A DNA stretch of 21,943 nucleotides. It comes from JBAXQQ01 sp037131695. GTDB lineage: Bacteria; Armatimonadota; Hebobacteria; CAIYQO01. Positions 15,478-21,943 of the stretch are shown piece after piece; within the stretch, counting starts at the first letter, position 1; each line of letters opens with the position of its first letter. The stretch lies in the NCBI GenBank assembly GCA_964638715.1, contig CAZWZF010000070.1, positions 1 to 21,943 of the forward strand, given 5' to 3'. Under the pieces are notes generated by a model. That model saw only the letters and a list, made by a program, of their open reading frames with translations. It made no database searches and was not told the origin of the DNA. The position numbers and the translations under genes were made by a program.

Positions 15478-17259
15478 CTAAGCCTTATTTTCCAACTCTT
15501 CCCATCGTTCATATAATTTACGGACTTTCTCTTGTGCTGTCATCATTTTATTTTGCGTTTCATTTAATAATCTGTGGTCAGAATATATTTCTGGTTCTAT
15601 CAATGAAGCTTCTAATCGTGCGGCTTCTTCTTCAGCTTCTAATATCACTGATTCTATACTTTCCAATTCCCGCTGTTCAGCCCAGGTTAATTTCTTTTGG
15701 CGGGTATTTACACGAACTTTTTCTTCTTTCTTTAATTCCGGTTTGTTTGTCTGCGCTCTTTCCCATTGAGAAAAATCGGCATATTCGCTTATATTCCCGC
15801 TTTCATCTAATGCCCATAACACAGAACTTAATTTATCAAGCATATAACGGTCATGAGTGACTAATATTAATGTACCGGGGAAATTGGCCAAAGAATCTTC
15901 CAGCACTTCCAGGGATGGGATATCCAGGTCATTTGTCGGTTCATCGAGAATTAATATATCGGCAGGTTGCCGAACGAGATGTGATATATGTATTCTCGCG
16001 CGTTCACCTCCGGATAATTCACCCACTGGCAGCGGTAATTGTTCTGGTGTAAATAAAAACTTCTTTGCCCAAGTTACGACATGCATATACGAACCGCGAA
16101 ACTCTACCTGGTCTCCTGTCGGAGATAACGCCTGCCGTAACGTAAGAGTCGGGTCGATTGAATCGCGATGCTGGCGAAAATAGACTATTTTCAAATCATC
16201 GGCACGCCAGATATCACCCTCATCCTGCGGCAACTCACCGGTAATCATCCTCAATAAAGTCGTTTTGCCACTGCCATTTTGTCCCAGTAGACCAATTCTC
16301 ATGCCGCTATCTATTTCATAATCCACATTTTTCAGCACAGTAATACCGGCAAAACTTTTCTTAATATTCTTTAGTTTCATCAGTTTTTTTGTGCGTCTGC
16401 CGCTTGCTGAAAAGTTGATATCAGCTTTTCTCTGTTGATTATTTCTGTCCTTTACATCTCCCAGTTCGCTAATCAACTCCATCGCGTCTTCTATTCTGCC
16501 TTTTGCCTTTGTTGTTCTTGCCCGTGCTCCGCGCTGCAGCCAGGCTACTTCCTGCCGTACCTGTGCCTGTAATGCTGATTGATAAGATATCTGGTTCTGC
16601 ATGAACTCATCACGCTTCATTAAAAAATCGGAATAAACACCACTGACACCATAATATCCATCCGGGTAAAGCGTGCTTATTTCAATAATTCTTGTCATCG
16701 CTCTTTCCAGCAAATATCTGTCATGGCTTACTATGATGGACGCCGATTTTGTTTCTCTCAACATCTCTTCGAGCCAGATAATACCTTCAATATCAAGATG
16801 GTTTGTAGGTTCATCAAGCAATAACAATTCCGGTTCTCTTACAAATCCAGCAGCCAAAGCAAGGCGTTTTTTCCACCCGCCAGATAACTCCGTTGCCATT
16901 TGCCCAGTATTTTTAAATCCAGCTTTACCGCAAATAACACTGACTCGTATCTGTTTTTCTTCTTCATCTATTTGACAATCTTTCAATGCTGCATTAAGGA
17001 TATCCTTAACAGTCAAACCTTCTTCAAACTCATCTTTTTGTGCGGCATAGGCGACTACACATCCCCGCCGGCAGACAACATTGCCTTCATCGGCATGTTC
17101 AATACCCGCGATAATTTGCAGCAGCGTCGATTTTCCAGCACCGTTTGGGCCAATTAATCCTACTCTGTCACCATCATCAATTCCAAATGAGATATTAGTG
17201 AATAACGGTCGAATACCATAAGTTTTCGTGAGTGAATCGCAAGAAATAATTGAAGCCAT
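15478..17259 (-). CDS. ABC-F ATPase, Uup-like (ribosome-associated translation factor type)
   Basis: A 593-residue soluble twin-ATPase without membrane segments. ATPase 1 has Walker A GPNGAGKS at 37-44, LSGGW at 125-129 and LLLLDEPTNHLD at 145-156. A basic helical linker covers about 205-285. ATPase 2 has GQNGSGKT at 326-333, LSGGERA at 415-421 and LILDEPTNDLD at 436-446. A charged coiled coil fills about 520-593. The C-terminal coiled coil after a second ATPase is the Uup arrangement. ABC-F proteins bind the ribosomal E site and help resolve stalled or non-canonical states. ATG 17259 overlaps the lptC stop as TAATG, so the two are translationally coupled. No good terminator is seen after the stop. 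A resistance role is not indicated by the sequence. Confidence 0.9.
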   Translation of the reverse strand: MASIISCDSLTKTYGIRPLFTNISFGIDDGDRVGLIGPNGAGKSTLLQIIAGIEHADEGNVVCRRGCVVAYAAQKDEFEEGLTVKDILNAALKDCQIDEEEKQIRVSVICGKAGFKNTGQMATELSGGWKKRLALAAGFVREPELLLLDEPTNHLDIEGIIWLEEMLRETKSASIIVSHDRYLLERAMTRIIEISTLYPDGYYGVSGVYSDFLMKRDEFMQNQISYQSALQAQVRQEVAWLQRGARARTTKAKGRIEDAMELISELGDVKDRNNQQRKADINFSASGRRTKKLMKLKNIKKSFAGITVLKNVDYEIDSGMRIGLLGQNGSGKTTLLRMITGELPQDEGDIWRADDLKIVYFRQHRDSIDPTLTLRQALSPTGDQVEFRGSYMHVVTWAKKFLFTPEQLPLPVGELSGGERARIHISHLVRQPADILILDEPTNDLDIPSLEVLEDSLANFPGTLILVTHDRYMLDKLSSVLWALDESGNISEYADFSQWERAQTNKPELKKEEKVRVNTRQKKLTWAEQRELESIESVILEAEEEAARLEASLIEPEIYSDHRLLNETQNKMMTAQEKVRKLYERWEELENKA

Positions 17260-17816
17260 TATTTGTCACCCGAAAATTCTGTAGAAACATTTTTAGAAAA
17301 CTTCATATTATTCAAATCAGCATCTGCATTCATCAGCGCGGCCTTATGCACAAATCCCATCCCTTTCATTACAACATTCACAACAGATATTTTACCTGAT
17401 GCTGAATCCCACTTTAACGCGTCAGCGTCGAATGTGATATCTTTTCCAACTGCGCTGGCATGAACGCCGCCATTTAATCGAACGACAACATTATTTTTAT
17501 TTACAACTTTGCTGGTTCCGCTTAACGCCGTTAATTTCAATGTCTGTTTTCCATTTTTATAAAAAACTGTTTTTATTTTGTTAAATGTCAGATTTCCGTC
17601 TGAATCTGCATTCCCGCCATCTATTTCACCTTGCCACACTAATGGCGGAGAGTTGGGGAATGTTACAGAATATTTTTTATTAAGCTTTATATTTCCATTT
17701 TCCGTTGAATTCATTTCAGGAGCAGTAACATGAACAGGCGGTGCGCTCTTGCGAGCGCAACCGCCAAATACTACAATTATTAATATCATCGCCAGTGCAA
17801 ATTCAAAATGACGCAT
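17259..17816 (-). CDS. lptC: LptC-like lipoprotein (LPS export component)
   Basis: A 185-residue protein with a lipoprotein signal: hydrophobic segment 6-17, then FGGC with C20 as the probable lipidated residue. The -3 phenylalanine is unusual for a lipobox. The rest is a beta-rich LptC/LptA-type fold: KTVFYKNGKQTLKLTA, then a nV-like strand (NNVVVRLNGGVHASAV), GKDITFDADALKWDSASGKI, and a terminal ALMNADADLNNMKFS, matching the slanted beta-jellyroll repeats. LptC receives LPS from LptBFG and passes it to LptA in the periplasm. ATG 17816 was chosen over GTG 17846 because it gives a clean signal peptide and does not overlap leuD; AAGGCGG lies about 9 bp upstream. Its partner here is an ABC-F gene rather than lptA/lptB, which is atypical. 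Confidence 0.72.
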   Translation of the reverse strand: MRHFEFALAMILIIVVFGGCARKSAPPVHVTAPEMNSTENGNIKLNKKYSVTFPNSPPLVWQGEIDGGNADSDGNLTFNKIKTVFYKNGKQTLKLTALSGTSKVVNKNNVVVRLNGGVHASAVGKDITFDADALKWDSASGKISVVNVVMKGMGFVHKAALMNADADLNNMKFSKNVSTEFSGDK

Positions 17817-17832
17817 CCGGCATAACCGCCTT

Positions 17833-18327
17833 TTACTTGCCAGCACGACTCTTTACATAATTTACTAAACCACCAGCATCAATTATATCGCGCAGGAAAT
17901 CCGGGAATGGTTCTGCCTGGTAGTTTTTACCTTTAGTTACATTAGTAATAACACCTGTTTCGATATTAACTTCCATTTCATCACCGGCTTCAGCATCTGT
18001 AGCAGCTTCAAGGGATTCAAAAATTGGCAAACCAACATTAATCGAATTGCGAAAGAATATGCGTGCAAACGATTTAGCTATTACCGCAGTCACACCACAC
18101 GCTTTAATAGCGATAGGCGCGTGTTCGCGAGATGAACCGCAGCCAAAATTGTCGCCAGCTACGATAAAATCACCTTCCTGAACCCGACCAGCGAAATTAT
18201 CACCAGCATCTTCCATACAGTGAGATGCCAGTTCTTTTGGGTCTGTAGTGTTTAAATACCGTGCAGGGATAATGACATCGGTATCAACATGGTTACCGTA
18301 TATATGTACTTTTCCACGCTTTGACAT
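17833..18327 (-). CDS. leuD: 3-isopropylmalate dehydratase small subunit
   Basis: A 164-residue swivel-domain subunit that pairs with LeuC (not in this window) to isomerise 2-isopropylmalate to 3-isopropylmalate. DTDVIIPARYL at 15-25 and GDNFGCGSSREHAP at 58-71 are the substrate-recognition and swivel motifs. Length is that of the short archaeal/bacterial LeuD type rather than the roughly 200-residue enterobacterial form. Homoaconitase small subunits look similar, but leuB nearby favours leucine. ATG 18327 has GGAGG at 8 bp; the longer TTG form at 18342 would use the ribosome site as codons. It is first in an apparent leuD-lptC-ABC-F operon, with promoter at 18375-18404 and a 16-bp gap to lptC. 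Confidence 0.93.
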   Translation of the reverse strand: MSKRGKVHIYGNHVDTDVIIPARYLNTTDPKELASHCMEDAGDNFAGRVQEGDFIVAGDNFGCGSSREHAPIAIKACGVTAVIAKSFARIFFRNSINVGLPIFESLEAATDAEAGDEMEVNIETGVITNVTKGKNYQAEPFPDFLRDIIDAGGLVNYVKSRAGK

Positions 18328-18374
18328 GTGAAAAACCTCCAAAATAATCGTTTTTGTTTGCTTATCGCGCTATA

Positions 18375-18404
18375 AGAATACCCGTTTTATAGGGGTAATG
18401 ACAA
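18375..18404 (-). promoter_or_regulatory. leuD operon promoter
   Basis: TTGTCA (18404-18399), 18-bp spacer, TATTCT (18380-18375). The -35 lies inside the last codons of the ankyrin gene (stop at 18387). The leader is about 40 nt and holds no T-box. Confidence 0.6.
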
Positions 18405-19742
18405 GACTACTTCTGGATCATCAGCATTTTTCGCTTTTAAAGCGAGGACAATATTAGTTAATTTCTCTCGCCGCGCAATTTGTATCGCCGACTTTCCACG
18501 GGTATTTTTAACATTTACATCCGCACCATTATCTATCAACAATTTGGCTATATCCTGATTATTGTTTATTATTGCCAACATTAAAGCTGTGTTGCCATTA
18601 TGCATCATTGTGTTCAAAATAGCTTTTTTCTTCAATAATAATCCTGCCACTTCTATCCTGTTATCTATTGATGCCAAAATTAATGGAGTTAGTCCATTTT
18701 TAGTTTTTGCGTTTATATCAGCACCTTGATTTATTAAATATTCCACGACTTCATAATTTGCACACCTTGTTGCATTTATTAACGCGCTTACGCCATCATT
18801 ATTCTGTTCATTTACATCAAAACCAGACTTTATCAACAACTCTATTACCGGTAAACTTCCGTAAGTACTTGCAGTTATCAACAAAGTGTTGCCATTGGCA
18901 TCTTTACTGTAAGCTTTTTTTTCTATTAATATTTTCAGAGCATCTGTACACCCATTTTCAGCAGCAATAAATGAAGCTGTTTTACCATCAACGCTAATCT
19001 TATCCATTATTGCCCCGGCGTTTATCAGCAATTGCACAACATCCGAGTTATTCCATAACGCAGCATGTATTAGCGGGGTGAACCCCTTGCTGTCAAATGC
19101 GTTTATATTAGCACCAGCATTAATCAGCAACTTTGCCACATCGGATTTCTTGAATGTTGAAAACATTAACGCCGTCATGCCATCAGAAGTTTTCTGGTTA
19201 ATATCAGCACCTTTTTCAATCAAATATTTAGTTATTTCAACACAACCACCACGGGTAGCCGCCATGAATACAGAATAATTATCATCTGCAATAGCATTTA
19301 TATCGGCGCCATTCAGTATCAATAATGAAGCAATCTTCTCTAAACCGTTATTTAACGCGATATGAAGTGCTGTTAAATTGCTGATTCCTTTGGCATTAAT
19401 ATCAGCCTTTGCAGACAATAATAACCTGACTAATTTTTCATCACCTTTAATTATTGCACAGGAAAGCGGAGGATTGCCAATAGCACCTTTATTATTAACG
19501 TCTGCACCATTATCTAATAAATATTTTGTAGCTTCTGAATTGCCATTTTGAACTGCTGCGATTAATGGTGTTCGCCCGCTGATATCTACGATACTTTCAA
19601 TTGGCGCTTTATTGTCAAGAAGTAATTTTATAGCGGCAATATCGCCTTTTTCCGCGGCATCATGTAATTGCCCGGCATTTGCGATTGAAATTGATAATAG
19701 CAGAAATATTGTTAATAAAAAAGAACATATAATTTTCATCAT
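18387..19742 (-). CDS. Secreted ankyrin-repeat protein (about 13 repeats)
   Basis: A 451-residue protein with signal peptide MMKIICSFLLTIFLLLSISIANA, then about 13 uninterrupted ankyrin repeats of 31-33 residues. The consensus NGxTALMxAxxNxxxxxxKLLIDNGADVNxK is clear in most. It begins LHDAAEKGDIAAIKLLL and ends in a capping repeat with a short tail. No enzyme domain is attached. Export implies a periplasmic or extracellular binding role; ankyrin proteins of free-living bacteria often act as periplasmic immunity or scaffold proteins, but that is inference. ATG 19742 (or 19739) lacks a good ribosome site. TATAAT at 19770-19765 is the best -10, with a poor -35. It is divergent from the plus-strand YD-repeat-like gene, with 90 bp between them. 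Confidence 0.88.
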   Translation of the reverse strand: MMKIICSFLLTIFLLLSISIANAGQLHDAAEKGDIAAIKLLLDNKAPIESIVDISGRTPLIAAVQNGNSEATKYLLDNGADVNNKGAIGNPPLSCAIIKGDEKLVRLLLSAKADINAKGISNLTALHIALNNGLEKIASLLILNGADINAIADDNYSVFMAATRGGCVEITKYLIEKGADINQKTSDGMTALMFSTFKKSDVAKLLINAGANINAFDSKGFTPLIHAALWNNSDVVQLLINAGAIMDKISVDGKTASFIAAENGCTDALKILIEKKAYSKDANGNTLLITASTYGSLPVIELLIKSGFDVNEQNNDGVSALINATRCANYEVVEYLINQGADINAKTKNGLTPLILASIDNRIEVAGLLLKKKAILNTMMHNGNTALMLAIINNNQDIAKLLIDNGADVNVKNTRGKSAIQIARREKLTNIVLALKAKNADDPEVVLSLPL

Positions 19743-19832
19743 GAATAACTATAAATTATCCAACATTATATTTTTTCCTTTAATTAGTCGGAAATATATT
19801 CACTAAAACGGAAATAAACTGTAATATTAGCA
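19743..19832. promoter_or_regulatory. Divergent promoter region between ankyrin and YD-repeat-like genes
   Basis: Minus strand: TATAAT (19770-19765) for the ankyrin gene. Plus strand: TTCACT, 17-bp spacer, TAATAT (19822-19827) for the YD-like gene, so its +1 would fall at or within a base or two of the ATG at 19833. Neither start has a clear Shine-Dalgarno sequence. Confidence 0.4.
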
Positions 19833-20723
19833 ATGTATATGGAAGCAATAAATAAATATATTTTAATAATGGTACTTTCAATTTTACTGGCAATCAAATT
19901 ACCGGCAGTACCAGAATTTGATTTAGATATCCAGGATACCAAAATAAACGGTCCTGTTTCTGCCGTCACAACCTTTCGAAACAACCTGATTACATACGAT
20001 GGAAGTCGTTGGCGTATCGATGATACCCATGTTCTTTCTAAAAATCATTTTGATTTGAACGGAAAAATAACCGAAGAATGGGATTTTAACAATTATGAAG
20101 AATCAAATGGCCAATTAATATGGGAATACAATAATAAAGGGCTGCTTGACTTAAGGTCTTACACCATAAACAAACAATATATCAGTATGGTTCGATTTGT
20201 TTATACAGATAAAGGTGCAATAGACGAAATATTGAAATTTGCCAGCAATGGCGCTGTAATTGGCAATTCAAAATATCAATATAATACTGACGGCAAATTA
20301 ACTTCTATTACGGACCATGACAATGCCGGCACTACTACGAAACTAATAAATTATTCTTATACAAAATCGGGTACAAAATCCTGCGAAGAAACATTGTGGT
20401 ATGGAAAAGACAGTGCGAGATTAATAAGACTTTATGACAATAACGAATTTATTTATGAAGCAATCGGTTACAAAGCCGACAAGATAATTTACCATAGTTA
20501 TTACAAAACAGATCCAAATGGAGTTATAACTGCTATATCAAAAACATTTGAAGCAGATACAACTCGATATGACATAAGCTATATAAATGATGCCTACGGA
20601 AACTGGACACGCAAGACAGTAATAATATATATCACCCGAAACGGCTATTCTGTCCCAGGTGAATCATACATGGATACACGCGCACTAAATTATCGCATTT
20701 TCACAGCTTACTCAGCTGGGTAA
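19833..20723 (+). CDS. Secreted YD-repeat-like protein, function unknown
   Basis: The only plus-strand gene, 296 residues. The N-terminus MYMEAINKYILIMVLSILLAIKLPA looks like a signal peptide or anchor. The rest is built from short beta-hairpin units with aromatic/glycine turns: YDGSRWR, FDLNGKITEEWDFNNY, WEYNNKGLLDLRSYT, YQYNTDGKLTSITDHD and YINDAYGNWTRKTV. These resemble the (Y/F)-x-(Y/F)-D/N-x-x-G-x-(L/I) units of RHS/YD proteins and of Bacteroidota-type hypothetical proteins. No toxin tip or RHS core motif is present, so it is not a full RHS toxin. ATG 19833 is used; ATG 19839 is an alternative. It runs convergently into trpD, overlapping it by 12 bp (20712-20723). Confidence 0.75.
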   Translation: MYMEAINKYILIMVLSILLAIKLPAVPEFDLDIQDTKINGPVSAVTTFRNNLITYDGSRWRIDDTHVLSKNHFDLNGKITEEWDFNNYEESNGQLIWEYNNKGLLDLRSYTINKQYISMVRFVYTDKGAIDEILKFASNGAVIGNSKYQYNTDGKLTSITDHDNAGTTTKLINYSYTKSGTKSCEETLWYGKDSARLIRLYDNNEFIYEAIGYKADKIIYHSYYKTDPNGVITAISKTFEADTTRYDISYINDAYGNWTRKTVIIYITRNGYSVPGESYMDTRALNYRIFTAYSAG

Positions 20724-21737
20724 AACGGCGTTAGTCATAGCTTTTAACGCTTCGACTTTACCCCAGGCAGCGCCGGTATCTATTGATTCTGCAGCTTTTT
20801 CAATTCCCTGTCTGATGCTGTCTGCCGCATCTGCAACAGTTAATACCGCCGCCGCATTCAATAATACGATATCGCGTTTTGCGCCTTTTTCACCTTTTAA
20901 AATTGCTTCTACTATTTTCGCATTTTCCTGCGGGTCACCGCCAGCAAGATCGTCTGGATTTGCTTCACTTAACCCAAAATCAGCAGCAGTAAAATTATTT
21001 GTCGTCACCACGCCATTTTTCAATTCACTGACCCGGGTAACACCGGTATTTGACCATTCATCCAATCCTACCATTCCATGCACTACAAAGGCTTGTTTAA
21101 CTCCCAACAAATTCAGAACATCTGCCAATAAATCAGTTAATTCTGGAGCATATACGCCAATTACCTGGCGGTCAGCACCAGCCGGGTTAGTGAGTGGGCC
21201 TAATATGTTAAAGACGGTACGAATGCCTATTTCACGACGCACCGGTGCCGCATATTTCATCGCCGGATGAAAAGAAGGGGCAAATAAAAATCCAATTCCC
21301 AATCGTTCGATTGAACGCTGTACGAAATCCGGGGTTACTTCTAAATTAACTCCCAATGCTTCTAACAGATCGGCGCTGCCTGACTTGCTGGTTACTCGTC
21401 GATTGCCATGTTTTGCAACCGCTACCCCTGCCCCGGCAACAACGAACGCTGTGGTAGTAGAAATGTTAAAGGTTTTCAAGCTGTCGCCACCGGTGCCGCA
21501 AGTATCTACCAAAACAGGAACCCGGGGGGTTATCCGCAGCGATTTATCGCGCATAGCACTGGCAAAACCGGCAATTTCTTCAGAAGTCTCGCCTTTCATC
21601 CGCAAAGCAGTAACCAGCGAGGCTATCTGTGCCTGGGTACCTTCACCCTCCATGATAGATTTCATCACCAACGCCGCATCACCCATGGTCAACGATTTAT
21701 GATTTATGATTTCTTGCAAAGCTTGTGTAATATTCAT
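20712..21737 (-). CDS. trpD: Anthranilate phosphoribosyltransferase
   Basis: A 341-residue enzyme that transfers phosphoribose from PRPP to anthranilate, the second committed step of tryptophan synthesis. DTCGTGGD at 78-85 binds PRPP, with NIST at 91-94, KHGNR at 109-113 and SGSADLLEALG at 119-129. FHPAMKYAAPVRREIGIRTVFNILGPLTNP follows, covering the anthranilate and metal sites. Length is normal. ATG 21737 has GGAG at 5 bp. A promoter with TTGACC, an 18-bp spacer and TAAACT lies at 21763-21792, leaving a leader of about 20 nt, too short for a trp attenuator. No other trp gene adjoins it here. Confidence 0.97.
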   Translation of the reverse strand: MNITQALQEIINHKSLTMGDAALVMKSIMEGEGTQAQIASLVTALRMKGETSEEIAGFASAMRDKSLRITPRVPVLVDTCGTGGDSLKTFNISTTTAFVVAGAGVAVAKHGNRRVTSKSGSADLLEALGVNLEVTPDFVQRSIERLGIGFLFAPSFHPAMKYAAPVRREIGIRTVFNILGPLTNPAGADRQVIGVYAPELTDLLADVLNLLGVKQAFVVHGMVGLDEWSNTGVTRVSELKNGVVTTNNFTAADFGLSEANPDDLAGGDPQENAKIVEAILKGEKGAKRDIVLLNAAAVLTVADAADSIRQGIEKAAESIDTGAAWGKVEALKAMTNAVLPS

Positions 21738-21762
21738 GTTTTCTCCTGCTTATCTTAGAATA

Positions 21763-21792
21763 AGTTTAGCTTTTTTGTGGATTAGTGGTCAA
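21763..21792 (-). promoter_or_regulatory. trpD promoter
   Basis: TTGACC (21792-21787), 18-bp spacer, TAAACT (21768-21763). The start codon is 26 bp past the -10. Confidence 0.6.
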
Positions 21793-21852
21793 GGTAAGAG
21801 AAGAGTGAAGAGAGGAAAATTTGCTCCCATCCTTCGGTTATCAAAGTAACTC

Positions 21853-21943
21853 TTATCTTCTCCGTAATTCTAACCTGTTAATATTATCGTAAGTATTCGG
21901 TAAACCCCATTCCTCCAACCTTTTAATTATCGGTTGGGGAAAG
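21853..21943 (-). CDS. Possible C-terminal tail of a gene entering from the right edge
   Basis: A minus-strand frame is open from the window edge for 29 codons and stops at TAA 21855-21853. Its residues end KRLEEWGLPNTYDNINRLELRRR, a composition typical of a real protein tail (amphipathic, charged end). It lies about 60 bp upstream of the trpD promoter. The family is not recognised, and the length is too short to exclude chance. Confidence 0.4.
   Translation of the reverse strand, partial: FPQPIIKRLEEWGLPNTYDNINRLELRRR

Noticed and set aside
15449..15478. A terminator after the ABC-F gene (AGAAAT/ATTTCT)
   Set aside because: The stem is only 6 bp and A/T-only, and no proper T-run follows on the minus strand.
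19833..20723. An RHS-type polymorphic toxin
   Set aside because: The protein is far too short, lacks the RHS core motif and shows no variable toxin tip. Only YD-like hairpin units are present.
21738..21792. A trp leader-peptide attenuator before trpD
   Set aside because: The promoter-to-start distance of about 20 nt leaves no room for a leader peptide with Trp codons and alternative hairpins.

Overview
The window reads as a chromosomal piece of a Gram-negative-type bacterium. It carries an LptC-like lipoprotein, several signal-peptide proteins, and a type IV pilin-like protein with an H-x9-DG motif. The pilin N-terminus (GFTLIELLVVIAIIAILAAILFPVFARAREKARQ type) is the kind found in large paralogous sets in Armatimonadota, Planctomycetota, Lentisphaerota and similar environmental lineages. 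I cannot fix the phylum from the sequence alone. Almost every gene is on the minus strand; the single plus-strand gene is at 19833-20723.

Region 1 (1 to about 2900) is visibly G+C-rich. It holds, in transcription order, a 3' remnant of a uroporphyrinogen-decarboxylase-family gene, a GH36 alpha-galactosidase-type glycosidase, and the N-terminal part of a BNR/Asp-box (sialidase-fold) protein running off the left edge. This looks like part of a carbohydrate-use locus. It abuts the stop codon of a pilin-LamG fusion gene (2898-4067), and the decarboxylase gene is decapitated exactly there. The join is therefore a rearrangement, a transfer boundary or an assembly join.

Region 2 (4068-8500) becomes A+T-rich. 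It has an SGNH hydrolase, a sugar-1-phosphate nucleotidyltransferase, metK, and a small outer-membrane-barrel-like secreted protein. Two gene-free stretches (4989-5383 and 7516-7947) hold palindromes, a heptamer repeat, a promoter, a strong terminator and a candidate structured RNA.

Region 3 (8489-12050) is housekeeping. glmU and prs sit 16 bp apart, the classic pairing for UDP-GlcNAc and PRPP supply. leuB lies upstream of them, separated by a terminator-like hairpin.

Region 4 (12099-15448) is a tandem pair of secreted fibronectin-III-like proteins. Each has its own near-identical promoter and GC-rich terminator, so the duplication unit includes the flanking regulatory DNA.

Region 5 (15478-21943) has a leuD-lptC-ABC-F operon, a secreted 13-repeat ankyrin protein, a divergent plus-strand YD-repeat-like secreted protein, and trpD, whose 3' end overlaps that gene by 12 bp. 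A short partial reading frame follows at the right edge. PRPP from Prs is a substrate of TrpD, and leuB and leuD serve leucine synthesis. leuC and the rest of the trp genes are not in the window.

Five minus-strand promoters share a -35 of TTGTCA (or TTGACC) and an exact 18-bp spacer, which suggests a consistent house promoter. No CRISPR array, tRNA, rRNA, intact transposase or known riboswitch class was recognised.
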